DNA of 64,000 nucleotides, taken from positions 705,775,389-705,839,388 of the forward strand of contig NC_064616.1 in NCBI RefSeq assembly GCF_023898315.1, given 5' to 3'. How positions within the stretch are numbered: the stretch's first letter is position 1; each line of letters begins with the position of its first letter. The notes under the pieces were generated by a model, which saw only the letters and a list, made by a program, of their open reading frames with translations, searched no databases and was not told where the DNA came from. The translations under genes were made by a program, and so were the position numbers. Positions 43,279 to 56,696 of the stretch are shown piece by piece. This DNA is from Schistocerca nitens. Lineage: Eukaryota; Arthropoda; Insecta; Orthoptera; Acrididae.

Positions 43279-43720
43279 AAAAAATTATCACTGAATGACA
43301 CAGATGTATTTTTCCTTTGGCTCCTCCTTAAGCATTGCTGTGTTGCTGCTCCAGTCGTTGTTGGTTCTGCTGCTGCTGCTGCTTCTGCTGATAATGATGG
43401 TGCTGCTGCTGTTTCACTTATTTCTGGTGTTTGTTGTTCTATAACTGCTGTGCCTTTCTGTGAATTATTAACATTTGGAGTTTGCCTCCTTCAACCAGTG
43501 TTCCTTCAAATATGTCTTCTCAAACTCTCTGTATTATAATCACTCTCTCCAAGAGTTCGGATTGGGGAAATAGCTGTCAAAAATATTTACACACTCAAAA
43601 AAAGTTATGTTCCCTTCAGGATTATTGCAGTAAATAAAAACATTTACAAATTTGTATAGATGGTACCATTAACTATTGGTGGTTTTTACTGCATTCAGCA
43701 AAAATATTTACAAAACAGTT
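43250..43720 (-). pseudogene. LINE ORF1 relic
   Basis: On minus, coding-like segments can be followed in shifting frames: VFIYCNNPEGNITFFECVN (about 43650-43595), SYFPNPNSW, EKTYLKEHWLKEAN (about 43530-43490), then an Ala/Glu/Thr-rich stretch (EQQTPEISETAAAP) and LRRSQRKNTSVSFSDNF running into the ORF2 start by overlap. Frame changes near 43490 show decay. Function inferred only from position upstream of ORF2. Confidence 0.5.
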
Positions 43721-43800
43721 CTCTTGAAACAAGATATTGTTTTGAAAAGAGGCTCACTAGAATTCATAATTCTTAATTCAGAAAAAGACAGTTTGTTTCA

Positions 43801-45648
43801 AGAGGGACCATTAAAAAAGGTAAGGAAACTACTCTGACTCTACTATGAGTCACATAACGTAATGAAAATTAGCTGTGTCCAGTATACGTTTTCTTTCCCA
43901 TAATCCTTTTTTACACCATGCCAGATGTGTTCGCATTATCAGATGAATAGGAGTTAAAATTCTAATTGCCCTCTCTTCCTGGACACTGTCAGTGTCAGCA
44001 CACACACACACACACACAAGTAGTGGAACAAATCAGCCACAGTTTCTGATCAGTGGCAAAGTCCGGCAGTGGTGCAAGGGTGAGGGAGGAGGAGGTGAAG
44101 GAGTTGCATTCAACGTGAAAGGGCAGCCAGCCCACTGAACAGAGCTGTCTGGGGGACCTCTGCCATCTGATCAGCCCACGCCATCATAGCCAGGGTGCTG
44201 CGACTGGTTCATGGTGGTGGGTAATGCAAAAAAGCCTTGGTGCCTCAACAAACTGCATACTACTTGCCTGGCGCCCTGAGAAGCGTCCCCTCACACCCAG
44301 CTGTTATCGCTTTGAACCTTTCAGACCTGTTCAGCTGCTTCAGTCACTGAAGGTCATTTGATTGCTTAGCATTTTCTGAAGGAGATGCTAGCAGAACACA
44401 AACTAAGGTGGTTCAGTTGCGAAAAAACCTCCCTCTGGTTCCCGGTTTTACATTCCGATAACTCTCAAGTTTTAAAAAAATATTCGTAATGAAAAGTCTA
44501 AAGCAAAGAAGTAGAAACAATGATGATACGTCGTTTACTCCACAACTGTATTTCCATTACAAATTGCGTTTTCCCACAATGGAACCACCTCAATTCTGGA
44601 ACGCCTAACCCAATACCAATTCCCTTATGACTGACAATTCTTTCAATTGTCACTTATCAGTAACATTTAACTAAATTACTATACATTGCCTGCCTTTTTG
44701 TTTCAATACATGTTATACAGTCTGCTCTTCATTTCGCTTTTCATTATTTTTTCTTTTTCTTAGATTCTTATCCGTAAAAGAGAATTTCCAGGCAGATGCT
44801 TTATTGATTACAGGAATACCTTTTCGTTTTCTAATCATTGAATCCTTTCCTGCAATTCCCAAGGGTCGCTGGAGGAAACTCAGGGTCGAAACTGACACAG
44901 TTGTGGTGGTACGCCGAGTATACATGTCTTAAATCTCTATAGTTGTGGTTCGCATTTACACTACCTTCTAAACCTAGTCAGATTGTATAATCCTCCACTG
45001 TGTCCCCTGGTTATCCCTTTATTTAATTTTCAGTTTCTTCCCCTTTTACCTTACCCTTTTTCACTGTGCTCTCCTTTCTACATTCTGGATGTTCAGAACA
45101 TCAGCTTTCTTGTTCAAGGATCCTTCTGGAGACTGATCAATGAAACATTTCAAATACTAAGAGTCGCCTCGCCTTCCTGCATCCTTACAGACTAGTGTGT
45201 TTGTATTATTCGACAAATAATCTTATTTTTCTATAAAAGGTTGTCCTCAGTAAATGTTAAAATTTGTTTCAGTATGAGGGTGTGTATCCACTGTTGGCTT
45301 GTTGTCTTGCAGCTAACCTAATCTACTATGTTGGGAGAATTTCAGTGTTGCAAATTAATGCTCAACCCAATCTGCCTTCAAAGTAATAGTGCAGATGGGG
45401 AGGGGCAGTGTGCTTCGTAGTGTACCAGTTATTACATGTGTCATGTATGACAGTCACCTCCTAGAAGCCTCCTGCCCTATGGGAACAGCCTTCATCCTAT
45501 TACAACGTTCAGCATTCACTCATGCTACATCAGAACGTGCACCCAGTACTTCTGGTTTCCTTCACTCACTACTGAATCAGATCTCTCGACTGTTTCAGAA
45601 GCTTGTCGTTACAGGTTTGTCACTATCTCTTCCACTCTGTCCGCATCT
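43801..45648. other. Unassigned intergenic DNA
   Basis: Mixed-composition DNA with a short (CA)n at 43999-44018 and a G-rich stretch at 44075-44100. Frames at 44713-44925, 44983-45195 and 45389-45715 have no recognisable domain. Confidence 0.5.
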
Positions 45649-45657
45649 TAGCACTAA

Positions 45658-45854
45658 TGGTTCAAATGGCTCTGAGCACTATGGGACTCAACTGCTGAGG
45701 TCATTAGTCCCCTAGAACTTAGAACTAGTTAAACCTAACTAACCTAAGGACATCACAAACATCCATGCCCGAGGCAGGATTCGAACCTGCGACCGTAGGC
45801 GGTCTTGCGGTTCCAGACTGCAGCGCCTTTAACCGCACGGCCACTTCAGCTGGC
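45658..45854 (-). mobile_element. tRNA-derived SINE (family 1), 9-bp target duplication
   Basis: A full-length copy on minus (head gccagctgaagtggccgtg, B box ggttcgaatcc). It is flanked by tagcactaa at 45649-45657 and 45855-45863. Confidence 0.9.
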
Positions 45855-46059
45855 TAGCACTAACACTAACTGGACAGTTTTATATCACAGTATAAGTCTT
45901 AATCAGAGAACACAATACCCTGTGAGTACACAAACATAAAAAAGCAGAACAGTCTCACTTTTATACCTATAAAATAACAAAAGTCAACTTCCTATGCAAC
46001 TAACACAATAATTACACTCACAAATAACAGCTGAAATACTAATCTAAAGATATGGAGGT

Positions 46060-46510
46060 CTTGCCTGATGAACAGCTTAATGTTGCCAATATTTTTTGAT
46101 CCCTTTTCTCAACACTATTGTGCAGGCTCACAACTAGATGTCGCCCACAACCTTCTCTACCAAATATGGGCTGTCGAATACCAAGTAGAACTTAGCTATT
46201 TGTTCTCAATTAGGTCAGGCTAGTGATGGTTTCTAAGCACAACCAGATCTCCTTCCTTAATCATTGGTCACTTGGTGGCACAGTCGTGCCACACATGTCT
46301 TAAAGCTTCCTTTCATCTAATCCTTCTCAGAGTAACTGATCATTTTGTCTGTAAATCCTTTTCAGGCTAAGGCAGTAATTGGGCCACTGCTCTTACAGGC
46401 ATGATTATTGGTCTCTCTAGAATGAGTTTGTCCAGGGAATAACCCGTGGAGTCCTGTATTAAACTACTGAAATACTGTCGAAATGCAGAATGTACTTGAT
46501 CCATTGTAAT
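46060..46510 (-). pseudogene. Gypsy-like integrase C-terminal relic
   Basis: On minus, broken frames give SAFRQYFSSLIQDSTGYSLD and KLILERPIIMPV (like the H-x-T-G-F-SP-ELL-GR segment of Gypsy integrase), then ALRHVWHDCATK and IKEGDLVVLRNHH (like PGDLVLLRNHPLS of the C-terminal DNA-binding part). Several stops. No LTR was located. Confidence 0.45.
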
Positions 46511-48761
46511 TTGAAAAGGTGTATAGGAGTGCTGTCATATGTTAAATATTCTTAAATTATTACATAGCTCATGTGGAACAAAGTATTGCTTATATCTTTG
46601 TAATAAATCACAAAAGGATGTACTTTTCCTTCAGAATTATTCCAGTAGTATGATTGGATTTCATTTTGCAGAACAAATTAATAATTTACTGCAAAATCAC
46701 ACAATAGAATACACTCATTTTAGTGGGGTTTTTATTTCCGTATAGTCTCGAAATAGTCCTGTTGTTCTGCAGTGAATGAATGGAGTAACAGAGCTTTTGG
46801 TTTTTCAATTAAAATATGAAGAAATTCTTCTGCTGAATGAGGTATTGTTTCTAATGTTGAGCTGTCTGTATGTATATATTGTTTATAACTTATGTCATAA
46901 ACCAAATTCAGTTGAAACAATTTGGGGAAATGAAACTTAACATGTATGTATTTTGTCCATATTTATGTATAAAAGAGTGAGGAAAGTAAGTTTGGAAGTG
47001 GGGAGAAAATCTGCAGATTGTTAGTTTAAGAAGATGGTCACTTAAAAAGAATAATCTTAGGGTTCTGGCACCTGAATTTAAAATTGGTGCTTGGGGTAGA
47101 ATTGTCGCTGTCATTAGTCATGTGGGATGTAGTAGTGAACAGAAAATAGTAGAGACATGCAGATGTTTGCATTTATATATTATGCATGTTGAGATAGTTG
47201 CCTGAATAAGCCTTGCTTAAGACCAATACACAGCAGACACATGATGATCCAGGGATGGGCTCATACAGCTTAATCACAGGAGGGTCATGGGTCTATCTAC
47301 CTGAGCAAACAGTGATTCGGAAATTTGTTGTCTTGTCTGATGGTTTGGCTAACGTTAAATATACATCATTGATGACTGTAAACAAGAGTGGATGCAAACA
47401 ACCTACAGTGAACTGATGCAAGATGTGACCATCGTGACATGCAGGGAACATTTGCAACATAGAGCTGAATAGAAATTAGTGTTGATGTAATATGAGAGAT
47501 GTGCTCATAAGTTATAAATCAACTAATTACAATAACAAACATAATTAATGATTTGATTTAGATATAGCTTATATCAGTTTTATTTATGTCTATACATATA
47601 TAAAATTTGTGCAAAGGTTTCTTTTGTTTTACCACAACAAATTCCATACACATGTTTTGGCACAATGAGAAATTAGGCAGTTTTAAGCAATGACAGATAT
47701 TCAGTTGGTGGTCTAGTGCTACTTTAATCACATGAAGTAGGCTAATAAGATTCAAAGTGACGGTATGTAATGATACAGGCTCTGAGTTTATATGCATATA
47801 TCAATTATCAAATGAAAAGGCTAAGTTCTGTGGTACATAGCTGATGAGTGAGATACCTATGACCAAGCTGCAGCTAGCTGTGCAACCACTTCCAGGAAAT
47901 CCCCCATCATGAATACACTGCTAAGTATTAGCAGATAGCATGCTAACATGGCGAGATTCTGAGTAAAAAACAGAAAACCACAGCAAGTAAATAAAAAGTC
48001 CAATAAAGTCTCCACCAGTCATGTAATACAGATATTAGTTATGTTATTAAAGTTTAGATGTGTTGTTTATAATAAAGCCTGTGCATAAATAGTTCTACAT
48101 TTATCTGTATTTCTTATATGTGTTAGTAAGACATTCTATAATACATTCATCATAAGAATAAACCTGATGTAAACATTGAAATGAAATGATCGTATGGCAT
48201 TGTTTGCAGGGAGGCCCCATGCAGTAAACATTGCACTATGTATTCTTCTGCGTTTGCTGGAACCTGATTGGATTTCCGTTTCACATGGGACTGCAGCCAA
48301 ACTGCCTTGAGTACTGTCAAGTACGATAATAAGGGTACATTTTGTGCTGTGCATTATGCGCACATCGACTAAGAGATAATACAGGACAACAGCATTTAAC
48401 TTGGACAGCACTGGTCGGGCAGCTGGTACAGCTAGCCTGCAGTGATGTGGCCAACTGCAATTCACATATTAAAAGAGGCGATCAGAGGAGTAATATAGCT
48501 TCGAATGTCATTTAATTTTTAAGCAGAATGAAATAATGTACTGCAAATCTCCCACACTACGCTCCTTAGACGACTAGACGAATACCGCAACACGTTATCG
48601 TTTTTAGCCAACGTACTATTGTAATTAAAAACAAGAATGATGAAAATTCCTGAATTAAGCACAGGGTAATTTTTCTGCATAAGCTGTGTGTAACGTAAGA
48701 GAGTATTGAAGGATTTCACCATATAGTTAAATACTGAAGCCACTGAAGGTATTACTTACAG
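46511..48761. other. Unassigned AT-rich intergenic DNA
   Basis: About 2.2 kb with no recognisable domain, tRNA or long repeat. Short frames (46539-46745, 47558-47797, 48136-48465) look random. Confidence 0.5.
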
Positions 48762-49082
48762 TCAGTCATCTGGTAATCTCTTAGCTGCTTCCTTATCCGA
48801 ATCTGAGAAATACATTTCAGTTTTGGATGTATCACCTGCTACGTTGATAACGAGCCTATCAACAACAGAATCCACGAAGCCAATCAGGTGCATTTTCTCT
48901 TCGTATTTTATGATGAGTCCTTCTATAACCCGCCAGCATTCGGCAGTGATGTGTGATAAAGCTGTGTGCGTTAGTTCCAGTACATCTGGCAGCTTAACAG
49001 CCTTGTTACTTCTCGGGCCAAATCCCCCAGCTTCGCTCCAGATCAATTCTGTTGGGTTCAAATTGTAATGGTACAGTAACAA
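48762..49082 (-). pseudogene. C-terminal fragment of a DDE (Tc1/mariner-like) transposase
   Basis: A 106-codon frame on minus that opens LLYHYNLNPTELIWSEAGGF, the YHCxLNPIELIW motif carrying the last acidic residue of DDE_3-type transposases. KAVKLPDVLELTHTALSHITAECW and IKYEEKMHLIGFVDSVVDRLVINV follow, typical of the C-terminus. No catalytic N-terminal part is found upstream on minus (49083-49330), so it is a truncated relic. Confidence 0.6.
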
Positions 49083-49768
49083 ATGTAAAAATGCCGCATT
49101 TGTATGATGTGCTCGATACTGTAAAAGTGATTGTTTTTCATCCCGCTGAAATGTTCCTAGTTATGGGATGTGTATTGAATGGAGGATGCCAAGGTTGTGG
49201 ATTACTTCCTACTAGCAAATGGGACAATTCGTCTTTAACTGAATTTTGCAATTTTGTTCCCACAAAAACTGTTGTGGCTCTCTCCACAGTAGTATGTACC
49301 CCAGTTTGACTTGCTAATTCTACAGCAGATTAATAATAAAAATAATCAGAACTCGCACAAGTCTATACAGGAGCTGAAGTTATCTTCACTAGCACAGCTG
49401 TGGACGCAAGCCAGAGCGGACCTGAACATGTGATGGCATCCGGTAAAGAAGCCATCTGTGGTGCCGTTACTTCTAACACACCACCCGCTTCTTTGCCATT
49501 GCCACCTGAAGCGACAACCTGGGCTATGTGAACTACCTGGGAACCTATCAAGAAAGGTTTGCCCACATTGGGCTTGGAGACCTACTAGTCAGCCGCAACA
49601 CTCTGAATCACATTACAAATATTATCGTCTAAATTTAATTCTAACTCGGTGTACAGCACTGCAATCTTTCCTGCAACACCCATCTTAAATTCCTCCAACT
49701 TTTCGTCAGTTAATTCGAGCATTGTATCCATTGCTCTGAAAAGTTCAGTGTGGCACGAAATCAAAACC
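49083..49768. other. Unassigned DNA upstream of the transposase fragment
   Basis: Contains minus frames 49363-49566 and 49585-49785 and plus frame 49052-49309. None has a domain I recognise. The charged segment LELTDEKLEEFKMGVAGK could be part of an old Gag, but that is speculative. Confidence 0.35.
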
Positions 49769-51160
49769 TGTAACCTCCCCCTCACTTATCGACCTTAATG
49801 ACAGTAAAAAATTAAACCGCCTGTACCTAACAGAAATTTGGGAAAAGCAATCCTCATCGAAGTTAATCTGTTGGTAAAGAGGGAGGAAAGGGTTACATCT
49901 AAATTAAAGGAAAAATGCAAATGAAACTGGTGGAAATTAATTTTGAAAAGGGGTAAAGTTAATAAAGAAAGTATATGTGCAGTCCTTACATTAACAATTA
50001 ACTGGCGTTAATTAGATATTTGAGATTTGGGGAAAATTACGGTCGCCAGTCCTATGGACAGCAACTATAATAACTGAAAAAGAAAGGTTATTGCACATAT
50101 AATTAGCACTAAAAGCGTGGCAACTGAAGGATGACACGTGTTGTGTGAAAACTGAATGTTTGTCAGAAGTAATAAATTTCGTTACACTCTGACTTAATTT
50201 AGCAAAAGAATTAATAAAACCGGAAAACTGAAAGCTAATTTAGTGACTGAAATTAATAGTGACCTTTGTTTCTGAAGCACTAAGAAATTCAGTAAAATAA
50301 GATTAGTCTTGGGCTACCTCAACAATCATTTCGAAAGCTACTTGAATCTACACAATTTAGAAATAAGAGATTTAGCTTTGAACTTGAATTAAATGATTCT
50401 GAACAATTAACAATAGTAAAATTTAGTATGTACCAAGCTGATCTGCAGTCACAGGTAAGCTAAAATGTGGTAACAAAACTCGCACTCTTAATTTGTGCTT
50501 GTAGCCAGCGATGAATACCTTAACTGAACTTTGAAATTAAAGCAATGAAATGGAATGATATTACTTTAATGCTGGTGTTTGAATTTCAACGAGTCTCGGG
50601 CTAATTCTGGAAAAGAAAGGGACCCTGCTTGGTAATGCAATTGGGACAACGAGCAACAAATGTTCATGCTAAGGTGCTGTAATTTTGTCAGGCAAATGGA
50701 ACAGATTGAAAAGCTGAGGTCTGCCATACAGTTCTAAAACTTTACGAGCTTCCAGTCTTCCTTGTTGGTTGATTGAATTTGAAGTCGTCGAACGAGGAGG
50801 TGGCGACAGTCACTCATTGTCAGCCATCGCTATTGCAGAAAGTAGATGTTGGCGCACCTTCTTTTCGACACGGTCACCAGGCGAAACGGGCTCTTCATGT
50901 TGCGCCAGCTAATGCTTCCCGTCCGCAACACCGTGTCAGAAACTACTGTATTATAGCAAGTCGAGCGCAATTACATGCTGCAAAACCCCGAAAGCGCGGC
51001 AACTCGCAGGAGCGTCACACAACACACCTGCTCCACCGCCCTACTCCAGCCAGACTCCTCTCTGCCCGCGCTCCACGAGGCAGAGTTAACAATACCAAAG
51101 ATCCTAAACACTTTGGTTCTCCACACGACCTATCGATGTAATCGTTCGATAGCATAGTTT
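49769..51160 (+). repeat. Possible solo LTR or dispersed repeat
   Basis: A long non-coding block starting tgtaacctccccctcac and ending near gatagca, with TG...CA ends and higher GC in its last 400 bp. It resembles a repeat I associate with locust sequence. No flanking target duplication was found, so this is tentative. Confidence 0.3.
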
Positions 51161-51237
51161 TCCTTAGGCAAGACGAAGCGTAAAAATACAAATAATATTT
51201 ACAAAAGAAACCAATTATACATCGACATAAATGCATA

Positions 51238-51240
<3 letters not shown>

Positions 51241-51298
<58 letters not shown>
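51241..51298. repeat. (AT)n microsatellite
   Basis: About 29 uninterrupted AT units. The Tyr/Ile reading frames across it are artefacts. Confidence 0.97.
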
Positions 51299-51301
<3 letters not shown>

Positions 51302-54300
51302 AATTGTAAAACAATTACAATATATAAAGACGCAGAAATGTCATATCTGCAGGTAACAAAATAAGGAAAAAATTTATAGTACAATAGATGGAAATAGGAG
51401 GATATGTATTTCTGGTGTTACAAACCCATTTGCTCAATGATTCTAGTATAGCTTTATGTCTGTCCCCCTACGTTGCAGTTGTAACAATCTGCTCGTCCAT
51501 ACCTTGAAACATCTCATCATTTGTGCTCAGCTCTTAATTCAGTACTCTCTCAGGCGTCCTTGTTCTCGATAAGCATTTGGTACAGCACTTCTCCCCTTTT
51601 TTTGTAAATCTCGAGCCTGGGTGTCGAGGCGACAGGAAAACTCTTCGTTGTGTGCCTGAAGGGCTTCTGAAAATGAGTTTTTAATCACTTCTAATTCCCA
51701 CGAATACTAAACAAGCTGTGTGGCTAAGCTGGAACTCAGCTTCGAACATTGCGTGTAATTCTGTACTTAGTGGAGTGTTCTGTGGTCCCACTGCGGCTAA
51801 CAACTGACCCATCATAGCCTGCATTAGCAGCAACTGCTGGTTGTGCAGTGGTACTTGCGCTTTGGTGACTACGGCTTCTGCAAGCAACAGCATCGAGGGC
51901 TGTGCAACGTTCCCCTTGCTGTTAGTTCGCTGCAAAACGGATGTGACGTCGGCGGTGGCTGCGTTAGGGTGGCGGTGCGGTAGCGCTAGACTTGTGGCTG
52001 GGCAGCGTGCTGGCGCGAAGCTGGTCTTAATGTCAGCGGTACAGACCTCGGCAAATGCTCCGGTTTCTTCCAAGGCTGAAGGGTGGATCACAGCGCGTCG
52101 AGTGCATCTGTCTGGTCCCCTTCTTCACCTGCTGAACCAATTTCACTGCTCTATAAAAGTTTCCTCATGGCTGGGAAGTTGCAGTAAGAAGCGAAAGAAA
52201 GAAAAAGGACTCTCTCTAGAATTTTAAAACGTGATATAGTAGTTCTGTCGCTATCTTCAATGTGGCTCGTGGAAAACAGGTAGCACTCCTTCACTCCTGT
52301 CAGCCTGCTGGCTCTGTTAAGTGTTGCCAACAACAAGAACAAGATGTCGACTTTCCATAACTATGGCGGGAAATGTGCAATCAGTACTGCCTGGAGGATT
52401 TGGTGACTGTAGAACCTAGTCGAATCCTGCCATGTTCACTGGTCTGTTACGACTAGTAGGAGTAGACGAGAGAGAGGGATATACAGATAGATATGGTGAT
52501 GTTTCTGTTGTCACATCTGTGGCTACTGTGGGTAAAAACCGGGAAATGTGCTGCCCACCACTGTTTCCCTGTCAGACAGGACGCTGCACTTACCAGCTAA
52601 TCTTCTGTTCCCAGACCGTGAAGGCATCGGACTTTGTCACTTACTGCAGGTGTTCTCTTGCATAAATTGATAGTATAATTAAAGAAAAAGGGACAATGAG
52701 AAAGCTACAAATCAGTAATAGGCAGTGAATGCGATTAACTTTAAATACATTACTGAAAAAGAGAAAAATGTGAGATAGCCCTGTCACAATGTTTTAATGA
52801 ATTCAATCACAATTCTGAGTGATATGGCGAGTGGCCCCCTTGCTGCACGCTAGTAATGAAATAGAAAATGCATCGAGACACGGTGGAAACTAACAAGAAT
52901 ACTCCCACTTCCTAAAGAGAGTGACTATTTTTAAACTGAGCTGTATCAAGATAGTCAGAGCTGTTAGCCATTAGTTCTGAAACACGATTACAAACACAGG
53001 GGCCAAACCATCAAGTTCACCAAACTACGATCGGTGGAGTCATGTTGGCGGACAGTCACGGAGCAAACGACCTAAGGGCATGGAAGCAACCAACACATTT
53101 GCTGAAGCTTCCTATTCTGAAACATGCTGACGAAAATCAGATGGTCTTTGCACATGGCTGCTTTCAAGATAGGGAAGACAGCGCCTGCAAATCTAAATGG
53201 CAGTAACTACCTCACTACTACTGTCATCGATGTGAAGACGTCCAGGATCTGCAACTAAATGGGACTGGAGAGCAGGTCTACGTGACATTTGTAAACTCGG
53301 GTGTCACACCATAGTATTCGTCCACAGTTCATCAAATATTTCCATAATCACATGACAGGGGATGGAGGTGGAACTGTTGCTGCTGCCTTGGCCCGGTAGT
53401 TTGACACGGGCTCTTGGTGCTCGATTTGGGATGCCCGTCTGGATGGCAGTTCTCCAAATAAGAGGAGGAATTATTTTGTTTCACGATGGTGTGACTTCTA
53501 TTTAAAATAAAATGTAACGGCCCCAGAACTTTATCAGTTTTTGCCATATTGCGTTCTTTATAAATTAATACTATGGCTAATGTGAAAATACCTTGCCTCC
53601 TCCAAAAGATGTTCCTCCATGCAGGCAAGCCATCTGTGGTGTCCGTTGGATGATGAAAAGTAATGGTAATACATAAAATGATGGGTTTAATTTAATGAAT
53701 TTTTAATTGATCAATAGTGCAGCCTAAGATAACTACGAATTCACTCAGAACTTTGCAAGCAACCCAAATCTGTGACAAATTACGAAATTAATTTTATTCA
53801 GCTCTCTTTCTCTGTGACAGTGACTGCCTTAGACAGTTGTCATAGCCTCGTCACATGCGATGTATACCTTCAAAAAGTCTCCACTTTATACTATGATTGT
53901 GGTGGTGTAGAACATGTAATAACTGCAGAGCATACAACATTTATCTTCATTTGGGAGGGGGGGGGCGATGGCAGGGGTTTCTGAGGTTCTGATATGTGTC
54001 AGCTGCAAGTGATGCATAGATAACTTGGCAGCATCAAGTCTGTCAAGAATGTTTAATTGATAGCCAAATTCTATGGATTTAGAAGCGCGATCTTAATCAG
54101 AAGGCTCAATCAGAGGTTTCAACTAGAGAGTGTTCACCCAGAAAACTAAAGCATATCTCTCTCATACTTCTTTTGCAGCTCAAGGAAACCTCACACTTGA
54201 TGTACCTTGCTTTAGTTCTACCAGAATACGATTTCAACCTCACTAATCGACTTATTTGTCAAAATCGTCTATCACATTGCATGATGCCTTCACCTGACTC

Positions 54301-56482
54301 CAAAACTAATCATAAAACGTTCCTCTGTAAAAGCATTAATAGCGACGTTCTACTTCAACAATATCTTTTTCCAGGCTCAGAATATTTCGACGTTGGTTCA
54401 GGTATTAAGGCGACAGTTTTGATGCATATATTTTTAGGATGAGTATCCGCTAATTTTCATACTGTTCATCCAAAGCTGCTTCCTTCGTAAGTCTTTGACA
54501 GTGTAACAATTACATTATTTTCAAAAGCTAACGCAACTTCCACAGTTTCACAAATATTATTCGCATTTTCGTATAGTTCTTGTTCCATTCCATAGCCTGA
54601 TGCACTTAAGGTCTATGCTCATATTTCATCAATACCTAGATATTTGTTCCTTCCACTCTCATGTAAAGGTTTCTGAGTTTAAGAAGGACTGAATCTCCTC
54701 TATGATATTCTTACACTGGGTGCTCATTTTCAACTGGCCTTGTTGCTTCTGGATAGCCACAAAGTTTCTGCAAATTTTGTTTCCGTCTTCTTCCTGTATT
54801 TTCTGCTTGTGTTACTCGGTTACCTTTCCATTTGGTAACTGTACAATTTAAATTGATTATCTGTTAACCTGTGTGTAGCATCTGTGTTACCCCTATAGAG
54901 TCCAGCCCCAGACTTCTACGGTCGTCAGCAGAGAGCTAGGCAGGATGTGGTGGTGAGGTAATAGTTACGCTCAAGAGCGCCAAGAAAACATCATTGACAG
55001 TGACATATTTATTAGGCAGTAATAAAGCATTGTCTTTCAAAGCACCACTCCTCAGCTGGGCTGGTGGAGTAGCGCCTGATCAGTGGTGGATGGTCGGCTT
55101 GCGTTCGTCTTGCAGTATCGCCAGCACAGCGAAGCATCAGGTGGCGGTTGCTACATCATGGGTGGGTGTCGACCGCAGATTCCGGCGGCCTCCAGCTCTG
55201 CGTATCGATCTCCTAAGCCCTCTCATGGACATCGAAGATTTACGCTCAGGAGTCTCGTCCCAGGATCACCTGAAGTACTCGCTGCCACACAGAGGTCGGT
55301 TCTCAGCCCCCATTTCGGAAACGGGAGCCAGCAGCATCAGTATCTGCCAGAGGGATGGGATGAGCAGCAGAGAGCCCACCCACTCAAAGGCAGATGACGG
55401 ACAGCGTCCAGATCACGCGGGTCAAGTGACCAGCAGACCTGCTGGGTGACAGTGGCTTCTGCGCCCCTCTCAGTGTAGCCTCAGAAGTTGGCATGCAGCT
55501 GGCAGCAGCGTCCTTCCGGCCAGGCTCGTGGTTCCATGGACGATCGACACCTAGGCAAGCCGAGGGTTAATCTCCATAGCCTCCCCTTACAATGGATAGT
55601 TGCAACTGATACAAGGGCTGAGACTACACTCTGGGCAGTTGGCAGTCGGCACTCAGCAATGATACATTTGTTAAGAAGGGTGAGGTACTTATGTTAGCGA
55701 TGGCGGTGGGGAAGGCTATGTCAGCCTGTGCCTTGGTTTTTCTTCGTTGATAGCCCTGCTAGTGACTTCAGACTTTCGCAGTTTCATCTTTCAGAGGCTC
55801 TTTTCTGCTGACTCAACACCTGGATACTTAAAGTTGAGCTGTATCAAGCCTTTCTTACGAGACTCTGCTTTGCCCCTAGCATGATGATATTTCTCGTTTT
55901 CCGTGATATTGTTATGCTTTGCTTGCAGACTTGGACACTCCGTCATTCCCCTGTGCTGCAATAGCTTCCATGTTTGCCACAACTCACTCAGCATTTCCCC
56001 CTAGCTGCCAGTCTACTTGTCGTTGACCATGGCAGTTCGGCTTCCACGAGTTGCAAAGGTATAACTTAGACGTATTTTTATTGTCTGCTGGGGATACTAT
56101 CTTGGCGCGCAACACCCTATTTAACGTTTGTATCCGTCTCATGACAGCTATCCTTTGTCCAGCCTTATTTTCCATATTTCTTATTAATTTCATTTCTGAG
56201 AGGCCTATGTTATTGCTGTTAATGATCAATACTTCTAAAATTTTTCTCATTTTTTTATTGTTCCCACTGCCTCAACTGCTATCAACAGCTGCCTATTTTC
56301 TGGCTTTTAAAATCCCAGTGTTTTTCTGCAGCATTAACTACATCTCTTTTAAACCTACAGTGCATACTGCAGCATTTTTACTACATGCAAAGGGGGATCT
56401 GGTTGCAGTACTGCATAGCGCCCAAATTACCAACAGTATTGATGTGAGGCGTCCAACATCCTTACATCATACTGGCGCAAAA
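51299..56482. other. Unassigned intergenic DNA
   Basis: About 5.2 kb. Frames worth noting but not recognised: 51681-52091 minus (136 codons, Gln/Leu rich near HNQQLLLMQAMMGQL, could be an old Gag), 54994-55449 plus (GC-rich, no domain) and 55984-56250 minus (basic). A G-run at 53957-53966. No tRNA or SINE is seen in this stretch. Confidence 0.5.
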
Positions 56483-56492
56483 CATGACTCGC

Positions 56493-56686
56493 GCCGGCCA
56501 GTGTGGCCGAGCGGTTCTAGGCGCTACAGTCTGGAACCGCGCGACCGCTACGGTCGCAAGTTCGGATCCTGCCTCGGGCACGGATGTGTGTGATGTCCTT
56601 AGGTTAGTTAGGTTTAAGTAGTTCTAAGTTCTAGGGGACTGATGACCTTAGATGTTAAGTCCCATAGTGCTCAGAGCCATTTGACC
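56493..56686 (+). mobile_element. tRNA-derived SINE (family 1), 10-bp target duplication
   Basis: Full-length, gccggccagtgtggccgagc head. The B box is changed to agttcggatcc (G lost). It ends agagccatttgacc. Flanks catgactcgc at 56483-56492 and 56687-56696. Confidence 0.92.
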
Positions 56687-56696
56687 CATGACTCGC

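Larger units (their letters stand above)
40327..43800 (-). mobile_element. LINE of the CR1/L2-like group, nearly intact ORF2, (GAATCT)n tail
   Basis: In minus orientation, the 3' end is (GAATCT)n at 40330-40358 preceded by an aataaa. ORF2 is 43278-40432. An ORF1 relic lies upstream to about 43700. The 5' end is not precisely definable. Clade assignment among CR1, L2, Daphne and similar groups is uncertain. It terminates the readable NUMT. Confidence 0.8.

Noticed and set aside
43340-43420. CTG-repeat expansion
   Set aside because: Short and interrupted. It encodes the Ala/Gln-rich end of the LINE ORF1 relic.
51015-51384. Frames with long Tyr-Ile runs, like membrane segments
   Set aside because: They read through the (AT)n tract.
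54994-55449. 151-codon GC-rich frame as a host exon
   Set aside because: No domain, another overlapping frame is equally open, and no splice or conservation evidence is available.
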